64,000 nucleotides of DNA from JBMYRH01 sp049602155 (GTDB taxonomy: Bacteria; Myxococcota_A; UBA9042; PHBI01; JBMYRH01), in NCBI GenBank assembly GCA_049602155.1, contig JBMYRH010000004.1, positions 293,199 to 357,198 of the forward strand, given 5' to 3'. How positions within the stretch are numbered: the stretch's first letter is position 1; every line of letters begins with the position of its first letter. Shown here piece after piece: positions 1 to 9,730 of this stretch. The translations under genes were made by a program, and so were the position numbers. The notes below the pieces were generated by a model that was not told the DNA's origin, searched no databases, and was given only the letters and a program-made list of their open reading frames with translations.

Positions 1-3000
1 GTGTTGAATTCGGGAACTGCTGGGATGCTGTCGACAACGACGCCAATGGCGAAACAGACTGCGCTGACCTGAGCTGCCAAGGCTCGCCAGAGTGCGACGC
101 TAGGGTCCGACTCACAGAGGTCGCGTTCGATGGTGAGGGCCACGGCACGGTCGAGATCGGCAACCCCGGGGTCGGCGACGTCGAGGTCATCAACCTGTGG
201 GTGTGCGTCAACAGCACCTGCATCCAAATCCCCGAGCACCTCCCGGCGCTCCCGTCGGGTAGCACCGTCTCGCTACACAGTGGCTCGGGCGAAGAGGTCA
301 CAGGCCACTTCTACATCGACAGCACCTGGGGCCTGGATATCTCGGGAGGCAGCGTGCGCCTCTACGAAGCCACCGACCTCAATGGGGCACCAGCAGGGCT
401 CCTCGACTATGTCGCGTGGGGGAGCCCCGACCAAGTGGGCGCCGAGGAGGCCGCAGCCCTCGGACGATGGCCCGCCAACATTGCCGTCCCCACCCAAGCC
501 ATCAGCGTGGGCCGCTCCATCGGTCGATACGGCGTGACTTACGAACCTTGGCGGTGGGCTGTGTGGCCCTCCCCCTCTGTGACCGACGGCGGCCAGCTTC
601 ACTGCCAGCCAGAGCTCTGCGTGGAGACCTGGTGCGGCGACGGTCACGACAACGACAACGACGGCCTCCGCGACTGCCTCGACCCGGATTGCGCCTCAAG
701 CATCGCGTGCCTAGAGGCCGGTCAGTGTAACGATGGGCGAGACAATGACTCCGACAACGCAGTCGACTGCTACGACTCGGACTGCGCCTCAAGCGCTGAT
801 TGTGCATACGCCGCGCGCTTCTCTGAGCTCATCTTAGACGGCGCCTCGGGTGGCGACACGATCGAGCTCTCGAATCCCTTCGGCTCGGCCCTGCAACTCG
901 GCGGCGCCCAGCTGTGCTCCGGCGTCGGCAACTGCTACACCATCCCCAACGGCGTCACGCTCCCTGGCTCAGGCCTCATCGCGATCCACGCCGGAGACGG
1001 CGGAGGGGCCGAGGCGACCCTGCAAGCGGGGAGCGCTCTCGGCGACCTCTCGCACACAGGTGGCTCACTGACCCTGACCAACGGTGGCTCTCCGGACGAC
1101 CCCGCGGCAGTCGTCGCCTTCGTCGACTGGGGCCCTCAAGCGGGGAGCCTGCACCTCGCGGCGGTCGAGGCGGGCGTGTGGCGTCTCGGTGACCGGGTGG
1201 AGACAGGGAGCTTCGCGAGCGGCTTTGACAGCCTGCTCTCCGATGGGAGCGCGCCTGATGCGAGCGCATGGTCCATCTCAACCATCCCCACCCCAGCCTC
1301 GGAGAACCCGAACTGCGCCCTCGTCGAGGTGTGCCGCGAGACCCGCTGCTTCGACGGCACAGACAACGACGTGGACGGCCCGCTCGACTGTCAGGACTCG
1401 GATTGTGAGGAGGTCCCCGGCTGTGCGCCGCGAGTCGTCATCAACGAGATCCACTTCGGAGACGGCAGCGCCGCGAACCCGGCGTGGATCGAGATCGCGA
1501 ATTTGGGTATCAGCGGGGCCCAGATCTCCGGATGGTCTCTGTGCGCAGGCGAGCTTTGCCACGTGATCGTGGAAGGAGAGCTGCTGGGTCCAGGGTTCCA
1601 GCTCTTGATCCTGGGTGAAGGGACGGAGAGCGGCGCGGCCACCTTCATCGGAGGGGCGCTGGGCGACCTCGACAAGACGGGAGGCACCCTCTCCCTCTAC
1701 CGCACAGGTCAGCTGAATAACCCGGACGACCTCGTCGACTTCGTCGCCTGGGGTACAGATGCCCCGGCCGGCGACCCACACGTCGCCGTGATGGCAGGCC
1801 AATGGCTCCCGGGCACAGCGTTGACGCCCCTCGGACTCAGCCCTACCGAGAGCCTGCACTACGGGGGCTCCGGCGAGGGAGCGTACGCGTGGACCATCGC
1901 TGGAGCGCCGACGGCCGCCAGCGCGAACCAACCCTGTGACATTGAGGGGAACTGTCGCGAACTCAACTGCGACCTCGCGTCTGACCAAGACAATGACGGG
2001 CTCCCGGGCTGCGCTGATCCCGACTGCGCCGTCTTCGAGCAGTGCGATGAGTCGCTCCACTGCGATAACGGCCTCGACGATGACGGGGACGGCATCTTCG
2101 ACTGCATGGACGCGGCGTGTCGCGGCGACCTGGCCTGCGAGGAAGAGCTCGCGTGCGGCGACGCCAGCGACAACGACCTCGATGGTTACATTGACTGCGC
2201 CGATGTGGAGTGCGCGGCGAAGTTCCAATGCGACGAAGGGCTCCACTGCGATGACGGGGTCGACAACGACGGTGATGGCCTCCTCGACTGCCAAGATGAC
2301 GACTGCCATGGCGTCACGGCGTGCCCAGAGTCCAGTTATTGTAACGACGAGGCAGACAACGACCTCGATGGGCTCATCGACTGCCAAGATCCCGACTGTC
2401 TAGGCGTCGAGAACTGTGACGAATCCGCCCACTGTGGCGACGAGATCGACAATGACCTCGACGGGATGACCGACTGCTCGGACTCCGAGTGCGCGGGCGT
2501 CGGTGCCTGCGCAGAGGGGCTCGCGTGCATCGAGGACGACTTCATGCCCCTCAGCTGCGGTGAGCAGACGGGGAGCTTCCTAGAGGGAGCTGACGAGTGG
2601 GACCCCAATGGCGCCTGTGGTGTCCCCGTGGCTGGCGCCTCGAAGCTCTACAAGCTCACCGCGCCCTGCGACACGGTCATGGGCGTCGCCGTGAAGCAGA
2701 AGATCTCCGAGCAGATCAACATCCTCCGCCTGGACGGCATCTGCCATACAGCGTCGTGGTGCAGCTGGGCCGGCGGCGTCGACTACGTGACGACGGAATG
2801 CCCAGGAGCGACCCCAGATGAACACTGCATCGAGATGCAATTCGAGGCAGTCGCAGGTGCTTCCTACTACCTGGTCCTGCATCGTGATGAAAACAGCAGT
2901 GACGGCGGGGACTTCGGAATCCTGGCTCGGTGCTCCGACTGCGCAGAGTCAGAGTGTGGTGACGCCATCGATAATGACTTCGATTCGTTGACAGATTGCG

Positions 3001-5150
3001 ACGACCCCGACTGTAACTGCAACGAAGCGATAGCCTGTGACAACGACATCGATGACGATGGCGATGGGGCCACGGATTGCGCCGACGAGGCCTGCTTCGA
3101 TCACCCGATCTGCGATGAAGCATATGGCTGCCAGGACGGTGTCGACCAAGACCTCGACGGGCTCATCGACTGTGACGATCCCGACTGCCCGCACTACTTG
3201 CTCGGAGACCAAGAGGGCTTCTGCGACGCGGTGGAGTCACCCGATGCCGCGCACACCAGCGCCGGCATCTGCAGCGACGGTGTGGACAATGACGGAGACG
3301 GCCTCGCCGACTGCGCCGACCCGGATTGCGCTGCGACGGCAGAGTGCACGGAGGTAGGGCGATGCAGCGACACCCTCGACAACAACAGCGATGGGCTCAC
3401 TGATTGTTCAGACCCCACATGCGCCACAGATCCGACCTGCGCTGGCGGCACTCAATGCGTCGCTCATGGCGTCCTTGGGTGCGGCGCGACCGTCACCCAT
3501 GACCCAGCCTTCATCGGCTCCGACGTCCTCGGCGACTCCTACTGTGGACACTCCGGTGAGCACACCGGTAACCCAGAGGCCGTCTACAAGGTCGCCGCGA
3601 ACTGTGATGGCCTGATGCGCGCGACGCTAAGCCACGAGAGTGTCGGGACCTACACTGTGTCCGCCCTCGAGGGCCTCTGCAGCTCAAGCGCCTTTTGTGG
3701 GAGCCCGGCGCGCACCGTGGACTCCGCGGGGGCCGCCGTCAGCCTGGAGTGGAGTGCCAGCGCCGGCGTCGACACCTACCTCGTGGTCGAGGGGCACACG
3801 GACACCGTCGGCAGCTTTACCCTCAACTTAGTCTGTGTCGACTGCCCTGAAGGGTTCTGCGGTGACGGCTTGGACAATGATGGTGACACCCTCACAGACT
3901 GCGACGACGTCGACTGCGCGACGGTCAGCCCGTGCGCTGTCGAGACCACCTGCACCGACGGCGTCGATGACGACCTAGATGGCCTGACCGACTGTCAGGA
4001 TGTCGACTGTGCGGGCCTCCAAGGCTGTCACTACGCGTGCCTCCCCATCGACCTGTCGTGCGGGACATCGACCGTAGTCGACCTAAGCTCAACCAGCGGC
4101 CCAACCGACGTGATTGAGGCCTATGGGTGCAGCGGTCAAAGCTACGCGGGCGCCGAGCAGGCGATTCGAATCCAGGTCCCCAACGCTTGCAGCCCCACAG
4201 TCTCGGTCGAGCGCCTCGAAGGGATCGGCTTCATGGACGTCATCACCTTGGATGGAGGGGCACCAGAGTGCAGCCCCGAGACCTGCTCCGACCTGACCAT
4301 TATGGGTGGCGATGGACGCGCAGAGGCGAACCTTACGACCACGGCCCCAGGCCAAACCCATGTGGTCGTCGTCGATGGCAGGGATGGCTTCGAAGGGAAG
4401 GCACGGGTGGCCGTCAGCTGCTGCTCGGATGATATCGAGAGCTTCTGCTCGGACGGTATCGATAGCGACGGTGATGGGCTCACGGACTGTGACGATAACG
4501 ACTGCCAAGGGCTGGAGGCCTGCATCCCTGAGACGCTGTGTGGGGATGGCCTCGACAATGACTCCGACGGCGCCGCCGATTGCCAAGATACCGACTGTGA
4601 AGGCTCCCCTGTCTGCGTGGAGAACGTCTGCACGGATGGCCTGGACAGCGACACCGATGGGCTCACGGACTGTGACGACGATGACTGCAATGACACGGTG
4701 GCTTGCACCGCGACGTGCGCGAGCTACCTTGAGCTCGGGTGCGGCATCGTCGCCACTCAGCAATCCACGCTGGACGGTGAGAGCATCTTCAGTGGCTACC
4801 ACTGCGCCCCGGGAGATGTGTGCAGTGGCGGAGGATACCTCGGCCCAGAGCAGAGCTACGCCATCGTCCCCAACTGCGACACCGAGGTCACCGTGGAGGT
4901 CTACCACGAGGATGGCCATGACGAATTCTTCGCCGCTTACCTCGGTCAGAGCTGTGACGAGGCGCTCCAAAGCTGTGGTGGGGTCTGCAGCGTCCCCACG
5001 TCTGCCGCAGAGGGTACAGCCACCCAACCGGCGGTCATCACCTTCAACGGTCAAGCCGGTAAGGCACACTGGGTGAACGTGGAGTCAGCCACCTCCGTCG
5101 AGGGGGCCGGCACCACCTTCTCTCTCGGGATCCAGTGCAGCTGCCCCTGA
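1..5150 (+). CDS. Giant secreted protein with MopE-like Asp/Cys repeats and lamin-tail-like domains (5' end outside window)
   Basis: The reading frame is open from base 3, and the repeat pattern is already present there, so the gene starts upstream; the GTG at 201 is internal. About 1715 residues are visible. I count 20 copies of a roughly 20-residue unit, C-x-D-x2-D-x-D-x-D-G-x2-D-C-x-D-x-D-C, like the MopE and thrombospondin-type calcium-binding repeats. They alternate with other modules: three lamin-tail-like domains (about 110-600, 815-1310, 1430-1940; the third begins VVINEIHFGDG) and four PPC-like beta domains (about 2520-2930, 3450-3840, 4040-4430, 4700-5150). Repeats fill the spaces at 630-800, 1330-1410, 1955-2500, 2940-3430, 3850-4010 and 4440-4690. 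Acidic, disulfide-rich composition suggests an extracellular or surface calcium-binding protein. No catalytic motif is visible. The stop overlaps the next gene by 16 nt. Confidence 0.9.
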   Translation, partial: VEFGNCWDAVDNDANGETDCADLSCQGSPECDARVRLTEVAFDGEGHGTVEIGNPGVGDVEVINLWVCVNSTCIQIPEHLPALPSGSTVSLHSGSGEEVTGHFYIDSTWGLDISGGSVRLYEATDLNGAPAGLLDYVAWGSPDQVGAEEAAALGRWPANIAVPTQAISVGRSIGRYGVTYEPWRWAVWPSPSVTDGGQLHCQPELCVETWCGDGHDNDNDGLRDCLDPDCASSIACLEAGQCNDGRDNDSDNAVDCYDSDCASSADCAYAARFSELILDGASGGDTIELSNPFGSALQLGGAQLCSGVGNCYTIPNGVTLPGSGLIAIHAGDGGGAEATLQAGSALGDLSHTGGSLTLTNGGSPDDPAAVVAFVDWGPQAGSLHLAAVEAGVWRLGDRVETGSFASGFDSLLSDGSAPDASAWSISTIPTPASENPNCALVEVCRETRCFDGTDNDVDGPLDCQDSDCEEVPGCAPRVVINEIHFGDGSAANPAWIEIANLGISGAQISGWSLCAGELCHVIVEGELLGPGFQLLILGEGTESGAATFIGGALGDLDKTGGTLSLYRTGQLNNPDDLVDFVAWGTDAPAGDPHVAVMAGQWLPGTALTPLGLSPTESLHYGGSGEGAYAWTIAGAPTAASANQPCDIEGNCRELNCDLASDQDNDGLPGCADPDCAVFEQCDESLHCDNGLDDDGDGIFDCMDAACRGDLACEEELACGDASDNDLDGYIDCADVECAAKFQCDEGLHCDDGVDNDGDGLLDCQDDDCHGVTACPESSYCNDEADNDLDGLIDCQDPDCLGVENCDESAHCGDEIDNDLDGMTDCSDSECAGVGACAEGLACIEDDFMPLSCGEQTGSFLEGADEWDPNGACGVPVAGASKLYKLTAPCDTVMGVAVKQKISEQINILRLDGICHTASWCSWAGGVDYVTTECPGATPDEHCIEMQFEAVAGASYYLVLHRDENSSDGGDFGILARCSDCAESECGDAIDNDFDSLTDCDDPDCNCNEAIACDNDIDDDGDGATDCADEACFDHPICDEAYGCQDGVDQDLDGLIDCDDPDCPHYLLGDQEGFCDAVESPDAAHTSAGICSDGVDNDGDGLADCADPDCAATAECTEVGRCSDTLDNNSDGLTDCSDPTCATDPTCAGGTQCVAHGVLGCGATVTHDPAFIGSDVLGDSYCGHSGEHTGNPEAVYKVAANCDGLMRATLSHESVGTYTVSALEGLCSSSAFCGSPARTVDSAGAAVSLEWSASAGVDTYLVVEGHTDTVGSFTLNLVCVDCPEGFCGDGLDNDGDTLTDCDDVDCATVSPCAVETTCTDGVDDDLDGLTDCQDVDCAGLQGCHYACLPIDLSCGTSTVVDLSSTSGPTDVIEAYGCSGQSYAGAEQAIRIQVPNACSPTVSVERLEGIGFMDVITLDGGAPECSPETCSDLTIMGGDGRAEANLTTTAPGQTHVVVVDGRDGFEGKARVAVSCCSDDIESFCSDGIDSDGDGLTDCDDNDCQGLEACIPETLCGDGLDNDSDGAADCQDTDCEGSPVCVENVCTDGLDSDTDGLTDCDDDDCNDTVACTATCASYLELGCGIVATQQSTLDGESIFSGYHCAPGDVCSGGGYLGPEQSYAIVPNCDTEVTVEVYHEDGHDEFFAAYLGQSCDEALQSCGGVCSVPTSAAEGTATQPAVITFNGQAGKAHWVNVESATSVEGAGTTFSLGIQCSCP

Positions 5151-6082
5151 TCCTGCTGACGCGCTCGCCGTCGTATTACACCAGCAAACGGCTCATCGAC
5201 AGCGCACGGGCGCGTGGCTTCGCGACCCACTGCCTCGACTCAGGGAGCTCCGAAGAGGCGGCCATGCACCAGCTAGGTGGTGTTCTCGGTAAGCGACCTT
5301 GGTCCGGGCTCGTGATCCCTCGGATCGGCTCGAGACACACCGCCTCAGAGCTGCGCCTGCTCTCAGCCCTCATTGCGCAGGGGCTCCGCTCTCCCTCTTC
5401 GCCAGAGGCACTCGACGTGACGATGGATAAGGCAGCCACCTATCAGCGGCTCCTAAACGCCGGGCTCCCCGTCGTACCGAGCTACACCGTTGAGTCTGTG
5501 GAAGCGGCCCGAAAAGCCTCTCACGACCTCGGAGCTGGTCCATGGGTCATTAAGCCCCAACGAGGCTCACAGGGACGCGACGTCGTGCGCGCAAGCGGGC
5601 TGACCCAATTGATGAGCCTGTGCGCCGATGTGCTGACTCGCAATGCCGGCGTGATCATCCAGCCTTTTGTCCCCATGGCGCAGCCACGTGACCTGCGTGT
5701 CCTAGTGACCGAGGGAGTCGCGCGTGCAGCCTGTTGGCGCGTCGCATCTCCTGGTGAGTTCCGGAGCAACGTCCACCTCGGTGCGACGACTGAAGCCGCA
5801 GTGCTCACGCCCGAGATCAAGCACCTCGCCGAAGCCGCAGCCCACGCGGTCGGGCTCACTCACGCCGGCGTCGACCTGCTCCCAGTGCGCACCTCAGCGG
5901 GGCCTCAAGCCCCCTCTGCCGAGGCGCTGACGCTCCTTGAGGTCAACGGGTCTCCTGGGCTCGAAGGCATCGAGAGGGTCACGCAACGAGACTTGGCCGA
6001 CCTCGTCATCGACGACGCGGTCAGCGCGTATGCCCGGCACAGCCGAGGCTGTGGGAACGCCCCCCCTACTTCTTCGGCGTAG
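5135..6082 (+). CDS. RimK-family ATP-grasp ligase
   Basis: 315 residues, close to the RimK family length. The family joins an amino acid, often glutamate, to a protein or peptide carboxylate using ATP; the substrate here is unknown. N-terminal pre-ATP-grasp region LILLTRSPSYYTSKRLIDSA, then the central domain with DKAATYQRLLNAGLPVVPSY, the nucleotide-binding strand PWVIKPQRGSQGRDVV (about residues 130-145) and the metal-binding end LLEVNGSPGLEGIE, where E and N are the expected ligands. The GTG start at 5135 overlaps the preceding repeat-protein gene by 16 nt, so translational coupling is likely, and modification of that protein is a possible but unproven role. The 3' end overlaps the convergent gene by 17 nt. 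Confidence 0.85.
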   Translation: MQLPLILLTRSPSYYTSKRLIDSARARGFATHCLDSGSSEEAAMHQLGGVLGKRPWSGLVIPRIGSRHTASELRLLSALIAQGLRSPSSPEALDVTMDKAATYQRLLNAGLPVVPSYTVESVEAARKASHDLGAGPWVIKPQRGSQGRDVVRASGLTQLMSLCADVLTRNAGVIIQPFVPMAQPRDLRVLVTEGVARAACWRVASPGEFRSNVHLGATTEAAVLTPEIKHLAEAAAHAVGLTHAGVDLLPVRTSAGPQAPSAEALTLLEVNGSPGLEGIERVTQRDLADLVIDDAVSAYARHSRGCGNAPPTSSA

Positions 6083-7196
6083 GGAGCGCCTCAAAGCGCG
6101 CCTTCCAGGTCACCTTACCGACAACCTTGCCGTCTTTGATCGCCTGAGGTGCGACGAGATCGCCCTGGAGCTCAAAGCGGGGGTTCACACCGTCGAGCGC
6201 CGGGATGACGAGCGCATCACCGCTGACCATCTCGACTCGCTCAGCATCGATCTGCCCCATGTTCGCCGGGTCTGTCCCCTCTTTCCAAGCCGGCTGCCCG
6301 ACACGAAGCGCTGGATCCAGCGGCGTAAGCCCCACGTCGGGGAGCTCGGCCAAGACCCAGCTGTGCGTCTTATCCGCCACCCCACCCTTCGGAGCGCGGT
6401 AGCCGCCAATGACTGTCGCAGGCACGCCCTTGAGGCGCATCAGCGTCGCTGCCGTATCCGCCACCTTATAAGCCCCCGCCCCCTCACCAGAGGCGCTCTT
6501 ATTCGCAGCAGCGACCAACGCGTCAAACGGCTTCATGGTGTCGGCTCCAAGCGCAGTCGCGATAGCCGCCATAGCCTTATCGTCTGCGTTGGCCTTCACC
6601 TTACCCTTCCCGGCCTGGAAGGCTTTGCCTTTCGCCCGGTCAATGCCCCCCTCCGTGCCCACACGTCGGCTCACCTCGAAGGTGCCGACATAGGACGCGG
6701 CCCCGGCCTTGGTTGGCTCACTGACGAAGAAGAGGTTCTCTCCATCATCCGTCGCGGTCACGGCGCCCACAACGCCGCTGTGCTCGCTCTTCATGACCTT
6801 TTGGTAGCGCCGATCGCGCGCAGCGGGTGCAACGATGTAAGCGCCCGCTGGGAGATCGCTGAAGGAGGCCTCGACGATGAGGCGATACGTCATGTTCGAG
6901 AGCTTGGGCCCACCTAAGATCTCGGGGCCTGGAGGCGCCGTGTTCGCGTCCCCTTTCCCTGCCGAGCCCGATGCCCCTGCGTCTCCCCCGCCTTGAGCAG
7001 CGGGCAGCGCTTTAGGGGCGGGGAGCGGCTTGGGGGCTGGGAGCGCTTTCGCAGCCGCTGGTGCCTTTGCACCCGGGGCTTCGGCCTTTGGCGCAGTGGC
7101 AGCAGCACCGCCGTCCGCGGGTGGACTGGATGCCGGACATCCCACACAAAGCAGGGCGACAGACGCAGTGAGGGTGGCAACAATGAGAGCGCGCAA
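6066..7196 (-). CDS. Transglutaminase-like lipoprotein lacking the catalytic Cys
   Basis: 376 residues. TTG start at 7196, chosen because a GGAGGA ribosome-binding site lies 4 nt upstream and the signal peptide begins directly (ALIVATLTASVALLCVGC, lipobox VGC). A low-complexity Ala/Pro/Lys linker (about 25-85) leads to a middle domain and a C-terminal transglutaminase-like core. The core keeps LMRLKGVPATVIGGY, the His of THSW and the Asp of LDPAL. The place where the family has its nucleophilic Cys reads GAYKVADTA, with Ala. It is therefore probably not a protease or transglutaminase but a binding protein held to the envelope by lipid. It converges on the RimK-like gene with a 17-nt overlap. 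Confidence 0.75.
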   Translation of the reverse strand: MRALIVATLTASVALLCVGCPASSPPADGGAAATAPKAEAPGAKAPAAAKALPAPKPLPAPKALPAAQGGGDAGASGSAGKGDANTAPPGPEILGGPKLSNMTYRLIVEASFSDLPAGAYIVAPAARDRRYQKVMKSEHSGVVGAVTATDDGENLFFVSEPTKAGAASYVGTFEVSRRVGTEGGIDRAKGKAFQAGKGKVKANADDKAMAAIATALGADTMKPFDALVAAANKSASGEGAGAYKVADTAATLMRLKGVPATVIGGYRAPKGGVADKTHSWVLAELPDVGLTPLDPALRVGQPAWKEGTDPANMGQIDAERVEMVSGDALVIPALDGVNPRFELQGDLVAPQAIKDGKVVGKVTWKARFEALPTPKK

Positions 7197-7303
7197 GGCA
7201 TCCTCCGGGGTGTTGGTTCTATCGGCGCTTGGGGGCCAAGGGAGCGACCCTTCGCGGCGATGAAAATAGAGGTCGCGGTTGACCCGAGACCTGAGGCCAT
7301 CCT

Positions 7304-9730
7304 ATGCCAAGCGAGATGGTAACGCACACCCGAGTCTCGCATTTCGTATGGCTGCCGCTGCTCTTCGCGACGAGCTGCGCTGATCCTCAGTCGCTCGTCA
7401 GCCCCGCGACCGCAGATGTCGCCGCCGTCCAGGGGCCGGATAGCCTGCTCGAGCCAGCGATCCCCTACCCCCAAGACGATCTCGTTCAGCCAGAGCCCGA
7501 GGTCGACGCTGACGACATCGGACCTGACAACTCTGATGACACCGACGGCGGGGCCCAGAGCGAAGACACGACAGCGGCGCCTGAGCCCGTAGACAGCGAT
7601 TCGGAAGACACCACGTCGCCTGAGCCGACACAGTGGACCGTACGAAGCTGCACACGCGCGCTCACCTATGCACCCGAAGCGGCTGTCACCAGTGTCCACT
7701 TCGCGACCTCCCCTTTAGGCTGGGCAGACGGCGCGCTGCCCATGACGCTGGAGGACGATGGTCTGTATCGCCTGACCCTCGACATGGCGCAGCTCCCTGT
7801 CGGTTCACACGGCTATAAGCTGATCCTAGATCTCGGTTTGCCCTCCGAGTCCTGGATCGAAGACCCGTCCAACATGATGCGACGCTTTGACGACGGGTTT
7901 GTGAACTCAAAGCTGCGCGTCCCGGACTGCCGTGCTCCGCGACTCTCTGTCATCGAGCGCACGGTCATCGGTGGCGGTCAGAGCGCCCTAATTCGGGTGA
8001 ATGTAGAGTCGGGCATCGACTCCGTTCTCGATCTGGAGAGCCTTCAGGTGACCCACAACTTCGTCCCAACCTCCGGTGAGTGGGACACAGATACTGGGGT
8101 ACTCACGCTCTCCCTCGAGGCGCTCCCACCGGGGAAACACACGGTCCGGATTGACGTCTCCGCAGAGGCCGATGGGGACACCCTCGCCGCTGACCCAGCT
8201 GTGCTCTCCTTCTGGCATGAAGCGAGCCCGTTTGAATGGCGAGATGCCTCCCTCTACTTTGCCTTCACCGACCGCTTCCGAGACGCCGATACAGCGAGCG
8301 CCCCAGACCCCTGCTTGCCTGCAGACTCCATCGCGAACTGGCTCGGCGGAGACTGGGCCGGAGTCACCGAGGCCATCGAAGAAGGGTACTTCCAAGACCT
8401 CGGGATCAATGCCCTCTGGCTCAATGCTCCCATGGATAACCCTGAGGGCTGCGTCGGCGGACTCTACGACAGGCAATACACCGCCTTTCACGGCTATTTC
8501 CCGGTCGATCTCTTCGCGACCGAGGCCCGCTACGGCTCGCTACAAGCGCTCCGTGACCTCGTCAGTGCCGCACACGCCCAGGGGATTCGAGTCCTTGTCG
8601 ACCTGCCGGCCAACCACCTCTTCGAGACGGCCCTCGAGTGGGCGACACATGGCTGGGAGTGGTTCAACGATGACGGGGTCTGCCGTGACCTCGGCTGGAC
8701 GACCCCGGAGACATGTTGGTTTGAGCCCTACCTGCCCGATCTCAACTACCGCAATGACACGGTGGTCGAGTACATGTCCGAGGTCGCCCTGAAGTGGGCC
8801 ATTGATGCAGATCTCGACGGCTTCCGGGTGGACGCGGTCAAGCACATGCACCCGCATTTCCTGCACACCCTTAGGGCCAAGCTGGACACACGACTCGAAG
8901 CCCATAGCGACCAGCAATTTTGGACCGTCGGCGAGACCTTCACGGGCAGCTGGCAAACCGGCGGTGGCAGCGAGGCAGAGCAGGTCAAAGCGTACATCTC
9001 TGACGACCAGCTCATCGGGCAGTTCGACTTCCCGCTCTTTTGGCCGATCCGTGGCGCCTTCGCCGACCGAAGCGCGCCGCTCTCATGGTTGGCCGAGGCG
9101 GCCGAGGGGAGCGCGAACTTCTATGGCCCAGATGCGATCATGTCGAGCTTCCTCGGGAACCACGACGTGAGCCGGTTCATCACCGTCGCGCAGGGAGACA
9201 ACCTCTCCAACTGCCCCGGCGGAAGCAGCGTCGTCGCCTGGGACTGCCCACCTCCACAGCCCGTCGGCGCGATCCCCTACGTCCGCTTGCTACATGCCTT
9301 TACGTTCCTGGTCGCCTACCCCGCCGTCCCGTTGGTGTATTACGGCGATGAGATCGGCCTCGCAGGGGCCGGCGACCCGGACAACCGACGGCTGATGCCA
9401 TGGGATGGGCTCAACCCACACCAGGCAGCCCTCCGCGAGGACGTCTCCGCGCTCTTTCAGGCACGCCGCAATAACGTAGCGTTACGGCGCGGTGCCTTCT
9501 CGATCGTCTCCGCGACCGACGACACGTTAGTCATCGAACGCCGCACAGGTGAGAGCCGAGCCTACGCCGCGTTCAACTTCGGTACCGAGCCGTTGAACGT
9601 CTCCGTTCCGGACGCAGGCAGCCTCCCCCTGACCCATGTCCTTGAGGGCACCGTACTCGAACCTTCAGAAGGTCTCCTCAGTTGGACGATGCCGCCGGAG
9701 ACCTTTGGCCTGTGGACGACGTCTCCCTGA
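7304..9730 (+). CDS. GH13 alpha-amylase family lipoprotein
   Basis: 808 residues. Lipoprotein signal peptide with lipobox ATSC, then an acidic Asp/Glu/Thr-rich linker (about 30-110), a carbohydrate-binding-like beta domain (about 115-300) and a GH13 (beta/alpha)8 catalytic domain (about 305-740). The four conserved regions are visible: VDLPANH (region I), GFRVDAVKH with the nucleophile Asp, VGETF with the acid/base Glu, and FLGNHDVSRF with the third Asp. PLVYYGDEIGLAGAGDPDNR follows, as in neopullulanase/maltogenic types. A C-terminal beta domain closes the chain. It would hydrolyse alpha-glucans at the outer surface. ATG 7304 has a weak GAGG; ATG 7316 is an alternative. The 3' end overlaps the convergent gene by 53 nt. 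Confidence 0.9.
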   Translation: MPSEMVTHTRVSHFVWLPLLFATSCADPQSLVSPATADVAAVQGPDSLLEPAIPYPQDDLVQPEPEVDADDIGPDNSDDTDGGAQSEDTTAAPEPVDSDSEDTTSPEPTQWTVRSCTRALTYAPEAAVTSVHFATSPLGWADGALPMTLEDDGLYRLTLDMAQLPVGSHGYKLILDLGLPSESWIEDPSNMMRRFDDGFVNSKLRVPDCRAPRLSVIERTVIGGGQSALIRVNVESGIDSVLDLESLQVTHNFVPTSGEWDTDTGVLTLSLEALPPGKHTVRIDVSAEADGDTLAADPAVLSFWHEASPFEWRDASLYFAFTDRFRDADTASAPDPCLPADSIANWLGGDWAGVTEAIEEGYFQDLGINALWLNAPMDNPEGCVGGLYDRQYTAFHGYFPVDLFATEARYGSLQALRDLVSAAHAQGIRVLVDLPANHLFETALEWATHGWEWFNDDGVCRDLGWTTPETCWFEPYLPDLNYRNDTVVEYMSEVALKWAIDADLDGFRVDAVKHMHPHFLHTLRAKLDTRLEAHSDQQFWTVGETFTGSWQTGGGSEAEQVKAYISDDQLIGQFDFPLFWPIRGAFADRSAPLSWLAEAAEGSANFYGPDAIMSSFLGNHDVSRFITVAQGDNLSNCPGGSSVVAWDCPPPQPVGAIPYVRLLHAFTFLVAYPAVPLVYYGDEIGLAGAGDPDNRRLMPWDGLNPHQAALREDVSALFQARRNNVALRRGAFSIVSATDDTLVIERRTGESRAYAAFNFGTEPLNVSVPDAGSLPLTHVLEGTVLEPSEGLLSWTMPPETFGLWTTSP

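Noticed and set aside
1278..2387. 369-residue reverse-strand open frame
   Set aside because: It is the antisense of the Asp/Cys repeats of the giant protein; GAC-rich codons give stop-free Val-rich complements. No start signal or family pattern.
4089..5069. 326-residue reverse-strand open frame
   Set aside because: Same reason: shadow of the repeat-coding strand.
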